Assembly (NCBI GenBank): GCA_020631735.1
Contig: CM036168.1
Location: 99,716,036 to 99,780,035 of the forward strand
Source: Saccharum officinarum
Lineage: Eukaryota; Streptophyta; Magnoliopsida; Poales; Poaceae
Length of the DNA: 64,000 bases
Reading direction: 5' to 3'
Below the pieces are notes generated by a model, which was given only the letters and a program-made list of their open reading frames with translations, was not told the origin of the DNA and ran no database searches. Positions 26,297 through 38,602 of the stretch are shown here, piece after piece. Every line of letters begins with the position of its first letter. Within the stretch, counting starts at the first letter, position 1. Position numbers and translations under genes: made by a program.

Positions 26297-28229
26297 TGTA
26301 AGGTCCTAGATGGCTAGAGGGAGGTGAATAGCCTATAAAAAATTCTACAAGCACCACTAGACAAACTTGTTAGAATAACAAACGGCGTAAGGCGAGTTTT
26401 GCTTAGCCAAAGGTGGTGATGCAAGCCTTCTATCCACAAGTCTAGTAGATTATGATCTCTAGTTCACACAAGAGCTATGTCACTAATTTAACACTAGACA
26501 ACAAGCTAACAACACTACTAGCAAAGCTACTACTAGAGCTACACAAGATAATCTAGTAAAGATAAGTGCAAGAGAGAGGATTGTGATTCTTATACCGACG
26601 GTGAGGAGAAGATGTTGCCAATCACCAAGATGATATACAATCAATCAATATTGACAACAACTCAATATGAAGACCAATCACCGGGAGACAAGAGACACAA
26701 TATTTTTGTTCACCCGGTGTTCACTTGTGCACCGACAAGCTACGTCACCGGTTGTGTCGACCAACACTTAGATGGTTCCCCGGTGTAACCCTCAAGTCAC
26801 TTACCCCTCAAGGCACGCCCCGCAAGGCACCGCAAGACGCCACTCTCAAGTGAGGTAACTCAATGACACGCGTATTCCACTAGAGTTGCTTTTGGCGTCC
26901 CGCCGAGGAAAGCACAAGAACCTCTCACAAACAATCGGAGGTGGCCAAGAACAATCACCTTCTCTTGCCAACGCCTCCAACAATCTCCAAGTCGGCTAGG
27001 AGCGGTACTCTCCAAGAGTAACAAGAAATCCACCGGCTAAACCACCCACAAGTGCCACTAGATGCCCTCAAGCTATGCAATGCACTTTGGGATCACTCAA
27101 TCTCACTTTTGATTTGCAAACAAGCAAGAGAGATGAGTGGGAGGAGTAGCTCTAGCTCAAAGGATGCACAAGAGTGTTAGAAATGCTAAGAGACCTCTCC
27201 AAGGGCCGGCCAACGAGTATTTATAAGCATCCCATTTAAATAGAGCCGTTGCCACTTCACTGACCGTTTTTTCGGGATGACCGGACGCGCCGGTCGAAAC
27301 TGACCGGACACGCTTCACCGCGTCCGGTCGCCCTGCGACGTCCACGTGTCCCTCGAATTCAAACGCGACCGTTAGATCCTCCAACGGTCACTGTGCGTCA
27401 ACGGTCAAACGCTATGACCGGACGCGCTGCTCAATCGACCGGACGCGCCGGTCGCACAGTACCGCGCGCCCGCGAAGCAATGACCGGACGCGCTGATGCG
27501 CACAGCACCCACGCCCGCGAAGCAATGACCGGACGCGCTCCAGAAGATGACCGGACGCGACAGTGCCAGTGTCCGGTCGGAGTCCAGTAAGCTCCCTCGA
27601 TGACCGGACGCGTCCGATCGTGTGTGACCGGACGCTCACCGCGTCCGATCGACCTTGCGAACAGCAGTTCCCTCAGGGCGCCTGACCGGACGCGCCGGTC
27701 CCGCGAGTGACCGGACGCGCCGGTTGCAAACCCTAGCCCGCGCGCCCGACTCCTGTGCTGTACTGACCGGACGCGTCCGGTCACACCGTGACCACGTCCG
27801 GTGCAGCGTCCGGTCACCTCAGTGACCCCGTTCGCCTCTGTTTCTTTTTCGACTTCCGGCGTAGTGGAAAATAGGCATTTCATTTCCCCGAAATCGCCTG
27901 AATGATATGATCCACTTCATATCATCACATGACCGTCTCGATCCATCGACCTTGACTTCACTTGCTCTTCACCGTTGCATCGGTTCATCGGCGCTAAGTC
28001 TTGCTCAAGCTTCACCATCGCATGGTCCTTCACTTCGAAGCCTCGACTTGCCCTTCACCTTCACAACCGGTCCATCGAGCCAAGCCTCATCTTGGTCTTC
28101 ACCATCTTGGTCATATGAGTCAATGTCATGTCTCATATGCAATGACCACCTTTATCTAAATCATCCACTTAGATACAAAGGTTAGTCCTAGGTTTCATCA
28201 ATTAGCCAAAACCAAACTAGGGACTTTCA
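26297..28229 (-). repeat. 3' LTR of copia element B
   Basis: TGTAAGGTCCTAG at the start and GGGACTTTCA at the end. It is 1933 bp long. Compared with the solo LTR at 47988-50238 it lacks about 365 bp near 27901, where cgaaatcgcctg runs directly into aatgatatgatcc. It carries the CG-rich palindromic array at about 27268-27810. The right LTR remnant does not share the deletion, so it arose after insertion. Confidence 0.85.
27268..27810. repeat. CG-rich palindromic repeat array in the copia LTR
   Basis: Many copies of the core ccggacgcg are present, often within the palindrome gaccggacgcgccggtc. They are separated by irregular spacers of about 15-45 bp, and variants such as accgcgtccggt are the same motif inverted. 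The array is CpG-dense, so it could be methylated heavily or bind a regulator. The 48965-49460 copy has a different but still self-complementary flank. Confidence 0.7.
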
Positions 28230-28243
28230 ATCTCCCCCTTTTT
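28230..28243 (-). promoter_or_regulatory. Polypurine tract of copia element B
   Basis: On the minus strand the sequence reads ccaaaaagggggagat directly before the 3' LTR (TGAAAGTCCC). This is the expected primer site for plus-strand DNA synthesis and fixes the element's orientation. Confidence 0.8.
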
Positions 28244-29494
28244 GGTAATTGATGACAACCCTCACAAAGATGATTTTGATAATAAAAGTTTTAAACTTGT
28301 CATACTTGTCCAATCATTTTGCTCATAAGTAAAGTTTGGAAAATTATTACAAGCTCGATTTTGGTAGCATTAGCTCCCCCTACATATGTGCAAAGAGTTT
28401 GGATTGAAGGCTTTGCACATACGCATGGATAGAAGTGTTTGGAGAGTAATTCTACCAAAATGATGCTATGGTGTAAGAAATGGACCTTTGAAGCGTGATA
28501 CCAATCGGAGTTGCCTTTTACACCATCCTTAGCATCATGAAGTAACTAGACATCCATCAAAACTCAAGAACCCCGTGAGATCAACATTATATGTAAAGGT
28601 TCTTGGACCACTTGTAAAGCTTTAGGCAAGTCTAGATACCACATGTAAACTATTCCTATGCATGCTAGTAGATCATTTCATCATCCAAGTTCTATACTAG
28701 CATTGCACCACACAAGCATGTATATTGAATTTAAATACATGTGCAATGAGCAAGTCATATGAGAATACACAAACAAATGCAACAACTTTGTTTATGAGCT
28801 TGCTCCCCCTACTTGTGTGCATCAAAAAATTTTATTTACCCCTTTATCAAGTTGAATCATCTTTTTCTCTCCCCCTTTGTCAACAACTTATCCAAAAATG
28901 GGATCAAATTGTGGAGAGAAGGAAAAATGTTTGATGAAGTAGATTAAATTTTATCAAATTTGGTTCAACCTAGAACACTTGCCAAAGATATTTAATTCGA
29001 TTTGAACCAAAGACAAGCTTCTTCACACTTTATAATAAGGGTTATCTTGCCTATGTTGAATTAAATACTTATAGCAAATCTTCTAGATTCAACATTGGGT
29101 TTGCAAGCTCACAAACATATCATATGCCACCACTAGATCAAAACAAACATAGAGGCAATAGTGGTAACATATATCCATCAAATTTATTTGATTTATCATG
29201 AATGCTCATGCATACCACTTAATATGTCTACATGCTCTAGCAAGTCCTTAGCATAGGATGAATGACATGTCAATCAATTTTACCTTGCAATGTCGAAGGA
29301 GAGGCATGTCAATAAGTGGGTGGGGTGCATTCAACTCATGTTTGAGAAATCAAGAATGTTCAATTCATTCCTTAGCTTACAAAACCTCTTTTCATCAAGT
29401 GGCTTAGTGAGAATATCGGCAAGTTGATCATCGGTGCCAACACTTTCAATGGCAATATCTCCCTTTTATTGATGATCTCTAATGAAATGATGTC
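28244..29494 (-). other. Non-coding 3' region of copia element B
   Basis: AT-rich internal sequence between the RNase H end and the polypurine tract, with several cttgctccccct / gctccccct purine-tract-like runs at about 28371, 28800 and 28871. No reading frame of note is seen. Such long 3' non-coding regions occur in this copia group, and an env-like ORF could once have been here, but I see no trace of one. Confidence 0.45.
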
Positions 29495-31192
29495 TTATAT
29501 CAATATGCTTTGTTCTTCCATGTTGAACCGGTTTTGTATCATCTTGATTGCACTCTCATTATCACATAGCAATGGCATATTCTTGAAGTTGAGGCCATAA
29601 TCCTTCAAAGTTGATTTTATCCATAGCAATTGTGCACAACAACTCCCCGCACTCACATATTCGGCTTCGGCGGTAGAGATTGCCACACTATTTTGTTTCT
29701 TTGAGGACCATGACACAAGTGATCTTCCAAGTAATTAACATGTGCCACTTGTGCTCTTCCTATTGATCTTGCAACCCCCATAGTCGGAGTCCGAATATCC
29801 AATCAATTCAAACTTTGACCCCTTGGGATACCATAGTCCAACATCTCTTGTTTGCTTCAAGTACCTCAATATTCTCTTTGCCGCCGTGAGATGACTTTCT
29901 CTAGGTGAGGCTTGATATCTAGCACACATACAAACACTAAACATGACATCCGGCCTTGATGCGGTGACATAGAGTAGACTTCCAATCAAAGACCGATATT
30001 CCTTTTGATTCACCATTTTGCCATCAAGATCACTATCCAAATTGCCATTTGTGCCCATTGGAGTTGAAATTGACTTTGCATCTTGCATTCCAAACTTCTT
30101 CAACATGTCCCTTATGTATTTCTCTTGACTCACAAATGTCCCATTCTTCAATTGCTTGACTTGGAGACCAAGGAAGTAGCTAAGTTCACCAATCATAGAC
30201 ATTTTAAACTCTTTGGCCATCATAGCACCAAATTCTTCATAATAAGCTTGATCGGTTGATCCAAAGATGATGTCATCAACATATATTTGCACTATGAATA
30301 GATCATTTCCAATCTTCTTGGTGAATAGAGTAGTATCAACCTTGCCCATTTTGAATCCCTTAGAGAGAAGGAAATCCCTTAGCCTCTCATACCATGCTCT
30401 AGGTGCTTGCTTTAAGCCATATAAAGCCTTCTTCAACTTGTACACATGGTTGGGTTTCTTGTCATCTTCAAATCCGGGCGGTTGCTCAACAAAGACTAAC
30501 TCATTGATGATCCCATTGAGAAATGCACTTTTGACATCCATTTGATATAGTTTGATGTTATGTGCACAAGCATAAGCCAATAGAATCCTTATTGCCTCCA
30601 ATCTTGCCACGGGAGCATATGTCTCATCATAGTCAAGACCTTCAACTTGAGTGTAACCTTGAGCAACTAGTCTTGCTTTGTTTCTCACTATAATGCCATC
30701 TTGATCTTGCTTGTTTTTGAACACCCACTTGGTTCCAATCACATTGTAGTCATTTGGCCTTTCTACCAACTCCCAAACATCATTTCTTGTGAAATTGTTA
30801 AACTCTTCTTGCATAGCCATGATCCAATCGGCATCCATCAACGCTTCTTCTATCTTCTTTGGTTCTATGGTTGACACAAATGATGCATGCTCACAAAATA
30901 TAGTCAATCTTGATCTTGTTTGCACACCACTTCTAATATCACCAATAATACTATTAATGGGGTGATCTCTTGAAACATGTTGTGGTTGGAGTACTTGCAC
31001 TTGATTGCTTGAGCTTGGTTGATCACTTGATGTATCTCGATGAGAAGAACTAGCACCATAATTTTGCACTTGAGAGTCACTAACTAGCTTGTTTGGTGAA
31101 TTGAGCACTTGATCTTTATCATCATCTTGAATATCAATTACTTGCTTTGCTCTAATGTCCCCAATGTCCATGTTCTTCATTGCTTCCACCAA
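29495..31192 (-). pseudogene. Copia reverse transcriptase and RNase H
   Basis: Minus-strand frame 31192-29735 contains the copia RT start (WELVERP, GTKWVFKNKQD), the palm motifs (YQMDVKSAFLNG, YGLKQAPRAWY) and the active site YVDDIIFGS. It continues to the connection RYLKQTRDVGLWYPKGS and SDSDYGGCK. After STSGTC a TAA replaces the usual Gln codon. The frame then resumes with RNase H motifs SWSSKKQN, STAEAEYVS and CDNESAI (29716-29495). The domains themselves are well preserved, so the copy is relatively young, but the stop and other lesions upstream inactivate the polyprotein. Confidence 0.9.
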
Positions 31193-31255
31193 TTGAGTTC
31201 CACCAACATCATCTAGATTCTCTTCTTCATCTTGTGACCCATTGGTTTCATCAAA

Positions 31256-32510
31256 TTACACATCATGGACTTCTTCTAGAATGCCACTTGAGTTGTTCCA
31301 AACTCTATAGGCTTTGCTTATAGTTGAATAACCAAGTAGGAACCCCTCATCACATCTCTTGTCAAACTTCCCCAATCTAGTGCCCTTCTTCAAGATATAG
31401 CATTTGCAACCAAACACCCTAAAGTAAGAAATATTAGGCTTTCTTCCATGAAGTAACTCATATGGGGTCTTCTCTAGCAATGGATGACAATATAGTCTAT
31501 TTATGTAGTAGCAAGCGGTATTGATTGCTTCATCCCAAAATGATTGACTCACATTGTACTCATAAAGCATTGATCTAGCCATATCAAGCAATGTTCTATT
31601 CTCTCTCTCAACTAGGCCATTTGATTGTGGAGTGTACTTGGCCGAGAATTGATGTCCAATACCATAATGATCACAAAGTTCTTCAATTCTTGTATTCTTG
31701 AACTCACTTCCATTGTCACTTCTCACTTTCTTGATTCTAATCTCAAACTCATTGTGAACTCTAGTGAGAAATGTCTTGAAGGTGTCAAACACTTCACTTT
31801 TGTCACTAAGAAAGAATACTCATGTGAATCTTGTGAAGTCATCCACTATGACAAAGCCATACTTATTACCGCCTATGCTTGTATATGTTGTTGGTCCAAA
31901 TAGATCCATGTGTATCAACTCAAATGCTTTGCATGTGCTCATTGTACTCTTCTTTGGATGTGAGCTTCCAACTTGCTTCCCGGCTTGACATGCACTATAA
32001 AGCTTATTCTTCTCAAATTCAACATCTTTCAAACTATTGACAAGATTGTGAGTTGTAAGCTTCTTCAATTGTTTCATGCCAACATGACCAAGCCTTCTAT
32101 GCCAAAGCCAACCCATGCTTGATTTGGAGACTAAGCAAGTTGTCAAAGAAGTTTCTCTAGCATTGAAGTCAACTAGGTAGAGATTCTCATATCTAAAGCC
32201 CTTGAATGCCACATTTGAACCATCCACACTAATAACATCCACATCATCAACCCCAAAGATGCATTTGTAGCCTAGATCACAAATTTGTGCCACGGATAGA
32301 AGATTGAAATCCAAGCTTTCAACTAGCAACACATTAGAGATACTCATGTCATTTGATATTGCAATCTTGCCCAAGCTAATAACCTTGCCTTTCTTGTTAT
32401 TGCCAAATGTGATAGAATCAACACCACTATCATTGTCATTGATTGAGTCAAACATTCTTGATGTACCGGTCATGTGTTGAGTGCACCCACTATTAATAAT
32501 CCAATGCCTT
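31256..32510 (-). pseudogene. Copia protease and integrase, with active-site and zinc-finger changes
   Basis: Reading the minus strand, the protease motif appears as INSGCTQHMTG where the family has DSG, so the catalytic Asp is Asn. The integrase zinc finger follows (HRRLGH...YSACQAGK), in which Tyr replaces the first of the two conserved Cys. The catalytic core shows Asp in HMDLFGP, Asp in SDNGSEF and Glu in NGLVEREN, all present. A TGA replaces the Trp codon after DDFTRFT (about 31819), dividing the frame into 32473-31820 and 31792-31256. Another stop follows EEVHDV. The element cannot make a working polyprotein. Confidence 0.88.
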
Positions 32511-32541
32511 CCTCCGGCTTTGTAATTGACCTACAAGCAAA

Positions 32542-34492
32542 TCAATGAAGTTTAGGTACCCATTTTTGCTTGGGTCCTTGTAGGTTAGTAACTAAGCTCT
32601 TTGGTACCCAAATAGCCTTCTTCTTTGGGCCCACAATTGGTGTACCAACAAACTTAGCTTGCACACCCTTCACACCCTTGGTAAGCACATAGCAATAATC
32701 AAAAGGTATAGCATTAACAAGGTTCTTGCTTTGATTCTTTTTATTGCAATTATGCTCTAGGTGCCTAACTTGCTTGCATCTATTGCAAAACCGACCATTG
32801 CCCTTCACAAAGCTAGGCTTTAGAGTTGCAAAGGCCGACTTGCCTTTCTTGGGGTGTAGCTCAATCCCTTTTTGTTAAGAGAGAACCTTTGGCTACCCAA
32901 GCACTTAAGCAAGCGGGCCTCACCACCATAGGCCTTGCCTAGGGCGTGAGTGAGCTCATCCACCTCTTTCTTGAGAGTCTCATTCTCAACCATTAGTGAG
33001 GCATCACGAGTGAAACCATCACTAGTAGTGGAGGTAGAGTTAGTGGTGGTGGATGAAGAGCTACAAGAAGGGTTAGCATTTGACATGATGATAGGTTCAT
33101 TAAAGGATTCATCAATTATATCACATGTAACACCTATATCACATGATACAACAATCTTCTTCTTTACTTGTTGCTCAAGTAGCAATGAGTGAGCTTTTTT
33201 AAGCTTAGAATGAGCCTTATCAAGATCCTCATAGTCTTCCACTAGACTCTCATGAGTGATCTTAAGCTCACTAAGGACTTTCTCAAGTATTACTACTTTC
33301 ATTGAAAGCTTCTTACACTCTTTGTCCTTGGCAATAGCTATGTCTCTAGTTTGTTGCATCAAGTCATATAGTTGTTCTTTAGTTGGTTCATCATCATTAT
33401 TTTCATTATCATTATCATTATCACTATCATGAGCATATTCCATTTCACTTTCATCATCACTCTCATCATATAATACCTTAGCTTCTTTAGCCATGAAGCA
33501 TGAAGAGGATGAATCAAATAGTGATGGCTTCTTGTTGATAGCAATGGAAGCAAAAGCCTTGTTGGATGATTCTTCTTCTTCTTCATTATCATCACTTTCC
33601 CAAGTGATCACATAGGCACCATTTTTGCCTTTCTTGAATGTCATCTTGGCCTCTCTCTTCTTCTTCTTCTCAAACTTGTCCTTTTTGTTCTTCTTCTTAT
33701 CATAAGGACATTCCACTTGAAGGTGCTCGGTGCTATCACAATTGAAGCACTTTCTTTGTTGCTCATTTCTTTTCTTAAAGCCTCTTCTCTTGATGAACAT
33801 GTGACCCATCTTCTTGACTACAAGAGAAAGTGCCTCATCGTCAATTTCAAATTCCCCATCTTTATTGTTGTCTTCTTCTTCTTCAATGATGGTAGCTTTG
33901 CCCTTGGAGGAGGTGGCCTTGAATGCCACGGTCTTCTTCTTCTTCTCATCTTCCACCTTCTCCTTGTCATCAACATCTTGATCATATTTGTCATAGGTCA
34001 ATACTTCACCAAGCAAATCATTAGGCTTCATTGTTTCAAGCCCATCTCTTTGCAATATCATGATCAACATCTTGAATCTTCTAGGTAAGCTCAATAAGAA
34101 CTTGTGACAAAAATCTTGATCTTGAGTTTTGTGCCCTAAGCTCTTGAGAACATTGACTATCACTTGCAATCTATGAAACATTTCAATGATTGTTTCATCA
34201 TCCTTTTCTTGAAGTTCTCAAACTCACTCTTGAGCCCATATAGCTTGGCACTCTTCACAACCTTAGTGCCTTCATATGTCTCACTCAACCTTGTCCATAC
34301 TTCACTAGCCAATTCCAAATCTTTGATGCCCTCAAACACTTTTGTGTCAATACCATTGTAGAGTGTATTGAGAGCCATTCTATTGCATGTTCTATTTGTT
34401 CTATCTTCATCGGTGAGATGATCAGGATCAATGATAGCAAAATCATTCTCGGTGACTTGCAATACTTTCTCATGAATAGAATCAAAGTATAT
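32542..34492 (-). pseudogene. Copia gag, 5'-truncated and frameshifted
   Basis: Frames 34492-34160, 34181-32820 and 32808-32542 carry capsid-like sequence (TRLSETYEGTK, FLLSLPRRFKM), then a CCHC knuckle CFNCDSTEHLQVECP. A long acidic and Lys-rich coiled-coil extension follows, then a second knuckle CNRCKQVRHLEHNC near the protease. The N-terminal capsid part is cut off at 34492 by gypsy LTR1. A frameshift near 34170-34181 and another break near 32815 interrupt it. The very long charged linker is typical of SIRE-type gag. Confidence 0.85.
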
Positions 34493-37400
34493 TGTAACAG
34501 AACCGCCCAATTATACGAGATTAAGTAAGAAAATCATCCAACGGCAGGACAATTTAACAAACTTAAGCCCGTATAACCCGGTAGTCCGTGAAATCTCGAC
34601 GGATTTCAAACCATTCACATAACAGCCAAGATCGTACTAAGTTCAGCGGTTACCGTCATAAGTTACATAGAAGTTCGCGGCACAAAGTACATCGGAGTTT
34701 AAACATAGTTATTACAAACCAAGTTCGAATAAAAGTAGCGGAAGCATTAGTTTAAAACACGCACACACATCTTGTTTTGAGATAAAGTGCCAGCTTGCGA
34801 TCATCTCCAGCAAAAGCATCAGGCGAGAAGTAGTGAATGACCATTGCCCATGGTCCTAAGCTTCGCCCATCGCAGGGTAGAGACAGTTGATACAATAACC
34901 ATAGTACATCTGTCCATCTGCAACAAGTGGGAACAAAGCCCCTGAGTACGAGAAGGTACTCAGCTAGACTTACCCGACAGAACCAAAATAAAAGACCACA
35001 AGGATCATGATAGGCTTTTTGGTGGGGTAGCTGACTCCTTTGCAGGAAAAGCATTTTTTAACTTAGCAGTCCTTTTTGCAAAAACAGGTAGTATTTTAAA
35101 GCTTTATTTCCCTGTCAACTATATTTGAACTTATGCTAGAGTAACCAGGTAATTAAGCAAGCAAGGATTACCATTGAGCATTAACAATAATTACCACATC
35201 ATTTTTCTCATAACTATCCAAGTGTTTCATCAAATTTTCTACGATGAAGTAACTCAAGTCAAGTGTTCACTATCCAGTGAACGATGGCGATTCGAATCGA
35301 TTATTTGACCAGCTGGTAATTTATTCCTCACACAAACCTCACTTCACCCGCTAAAGTGAGGTATTGGTCACCGAGTCAACCATTCAGGTAAAGTCGCGAG
35401 CTTGCAGGAACCACATGTACCGGGGGCCGCCCGACTGCTCTTTGGCCTTATCATCGCGCCCCCGTTTCCTGCCACTACTGCTCCGGTACAGTGCGTTGCG
35501 GCAATCCACTCGGCCCGAATAATCTCCCAGCTTCGCGGTCGAAAGTACTTTATTCGGCCAGCTAAATGTGAGGCATGCGTTCAACATGACTCGAGGCCCG
35601 ACAACGGACGGTCCTTAATCGACACAGACGGAAGACACTACAGTCCAGAACCCTGCAAGCTTCCGCCCAGTCTCAGATTCATTTCGACACTTAGTTATTC
35701 TCACATGACATTCTTTCACATAGATCCAGGTAATCCCCTATAGCTCGCGGATGACAGGCATCATCCCCGACTTCTACCGTCTAAGCAAGCTAAGCAATTA
35801 TTGACCGTGGACACCAGGGTAAACAAGGATCGGGTAAAGCAAGGTGAGACAAGGTATAATGCAACAACGTTTGCAAACAACTCCTAAACGTAATGCATCA
35901 AATTAAGAAAAGTTAATAATAAATTATTTGCAAACCGAGGGAAAAATGCTCCGGGGCTTGCCTCGCTCAAAGGAACTCGGACGATGGTCGGGGCACTCCG
36001 GAAGGTCTTCACTGGCCTCCTCTTCTGCTTCTGTCAACTCCGGCTCTGGCACCTCGAGCTGCTCCTCTGCGTCCTCGGGAACTACTGCGGAGCCACTTCC
36101 TGCGATCCTGTATGATGCAGAAGTATGAGTGCATCATGCATAAGTGCATTGCAGAGGTGACAGGAGATGATGATGATGAATGAATGATATGCAAATGAGC
36201 ATGTTACGATCTTTGGATTACGTGGAACCTATGACTCTTCTATAAGGTAGTCTACGTCATCCAAGAACATGTACTCGAAAACTACCACCACTATTCTCTA
36301 CCATGCAAAGACACTTTAATACTCAAGATGCTTCAAAGATACACAAAGTATAGTTTACTAACTAATCTTGCATTAAAGAGTGGATGTAAACCCTAATTAG
36401 CACTATGCTTGAACAGCAACACATAGTTTAATGGCACAGAAAAAGCTTAGAAAATTATACAGTGGGTTACTAATATCAAAACTAGCTTGACATAAGATTT
36501 TCATTGTATTTGGATTACTAGAACTGACTATACAAAAATAATCAAATTAAGGCCTAAATGAATATTTAAAATACTTCACATTATGAAAGTATCAAACAAC
36601 AGATTTAGAAATTTTACTACTTCCTTCACAGTAAACAATCACTATAGAAAAATTATCACTTGCATGTTTTATTCAAATTTTATTTATATAACAAAAATAA
36701 CAAATACTAGTGATAGAAAGCACTTGAACTACACCTATATATTTTTCTATAGAACAGACATGAGATAAAATTTTTCCTAGCCAGTACATGGCATAAAAAG
36801 ATTAGTAAACTTGGAATCATATTTTTTCTGATTTTTCTAGAATTTATATAAGCATTTATCAAGAAAACAGCCATTTCACTAGTTAATTAAAACTCTACAG
36901 AAAAGTATCTCAAATTTCACATGCAATATTTTTATATCATAGATCTGGTTCCAAAGAGTACATAGAAATTTATTTCACCATTTTTGAGCTAAAATGACCA
37001 AGAGAAAACATTTTCCAAAGTGTTTTTCATCAAGAATATTAATAGAAAACAGAAAATGATTTTTCGTTAAGGATATTGGGCCGGCCCGTGGAAAACAACC
37101 GGCCCGTGGCCGTTCTCGGCCTGCCTCCGCGCGCGCGGGACGAAACGGTGAGCCGGCCCACTCGGAGGGCGGGCCCAGAGGGCGGTGGCCCAGAGGAGGC
37201 TGCGGGTGGGAAAGAACGGGGCGGCCTCGTCGGCGTCCCTGACCGCGACGGCGTGGCGATGGCCGACGGCCAACGGCCATCTCCGCCACGACACCGACCA
37301 GCGAGTCCGCGCACGGTGTCGCAAGGAGGTAGCGAACCCGAGAGAGAGGTCAGGGGGATGGGAGAGGGAGCGAGAAGACGGTGGGCGGAGCGCAAGCCCG

Positions 37401-38412
37401 GCGGGTACCGACGCGGTGGCGCGGCGAGGAAAACTCGATTGAGCCGTACCGTATGCGAACAGGGCAACCGAAGGTCCGTTCGGAGGAGAAGAGGAGGTGG
37501 CGGAGCTTCGTGCACAGGCAATCGAACGGAGGCGGTCTACCGATGCCGGGAACAAGGCGGAGGTGTGCGGTGTGGTGCGCGGTGGCCGAGCGGCGTTCCG
37601 CCGTGGATGGCGCTGGAGGAGGAAGAGAGGAAGCGAGAGCGAGGCGAAATGGGAGGGAGACCCAGCGCTCGGCCGTTTTGAAGCTGGACGCGGGGCGCGG
37701 GGTTCACGTGTGCCACGCGGGCGCGTCGCCGGCATGCGTCCGCCACGCGGCGGGCGCGTTCTGCCGCGGCGGACACGAAGCGCGGGCGAGCGGGAAGGGA
37801 AAGAGGAGGCCGAGCAGCAGCGACGCGGGCCGGGCCGCCTGCGTCGCGCGGGAGCGCGCGCGCGGCTGGCTGGGCCGGGCGGCTTCGCGAGCGGGCTGGG
37901 AGTGAGGCCGCGGCCTGCTAAGGCGAAAATTCGTTTTTTTTCCAATTTCCAAAAATTCAAATCAAAGAATTTCAAACTTCAAACTACATTTTGAACAAGA
38001 GGGAGACGTTTTCTGGAATTGACCCAAAAATAAAAGTTGCTTAGAATTAAATTCTCTACAACTTTGATTAAGGGCCAACTGAAAAATTCTTGATAGATTT
38101 TGAATGGCAGAATAAAAGCAAAAATATGGAATATTTTTGAATATTTTTCAGGAATAATTTTGAACAAGTTTGACAAAATTTGAGTCATCTAGCTGCTCCA
38201 AAAATTAACTAGGGTTTTAAGTGATGTAAGAATTATAGTTGCAAGGCTTTCGGTGTAATGTAATTATAATATTAATATAGCTCATCAAATTATCTCATTT
38301 TCAGCTTTTAATTTACTCAAATTATACCATTATCACACATGATTATAATGATATAAATGCTATGCAATATGATTGCCATGCAAAATGCATTGCGTAACAT
38401 CGGAGTGTTACA
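34493..38412 (-). repeat. Gypsy LTR1 of block C
   Basis: 3920 bp, from tgtaacagaaccgccc to cggagtgttaca. It has an AT-rich outer part and a strongly GC-rich segment at about 37076-37920 holding long overlapping frames on both strands. The LTR is followed directly by the polypurine tract (minus strand ctaagggggaaggc), so it is the 3' LTR of a minus-strand element. Confidence 0.9.
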
Positions 38413-38502
38413 GCCTTCCCCCTTAGAAAAATCTCGTCCCGAGATTTGAGTTACGAACCATTTATTATAAAAATCTTCGTAAGCTTTTGTAAGTATTCGC
38501 CC

Positions 38503-38602
38503 NNNNNNNNNNNNNNNNNNNNNNNNNNNNNNNNNNNNNNNNNNNNNNNNNNNNNNNNNNNNNNNNNNNNNNNNNNNNNNNNNNNNNNNNNNNNNNNNNN
38601 NN
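38503..38602. other. Assembly gap (100 N)
   Basis: A placeholder gap. On its left is the beginning of a gypsy internal region; on its right the sequence is already inside another LTR copy. The gap may hide a whole gypsy internal domain plus about 1.9 kb of LTR, or it may be a scaffolding artefact. Confidence 0.98.

Noticed and set aside
27412..27883. Regularly spaced short repeats as a CRISPR-like array
   Set aside because: This is a plant nuclear LTR. The repeats are palindromic CG motifs with irregular spacing and recur in all LTR copies.
37067..37975. A 302-codon minus-strand frame (and plus-strand frames) in the GC-rich part of the gypsy LTR
   Set aside because: Low-complexity Arg/Pro/Ala/Ser composition, open on both strands, and the frame changes between LTR copies through indels. 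I regard it as a GC-composition artefact within the LTR.
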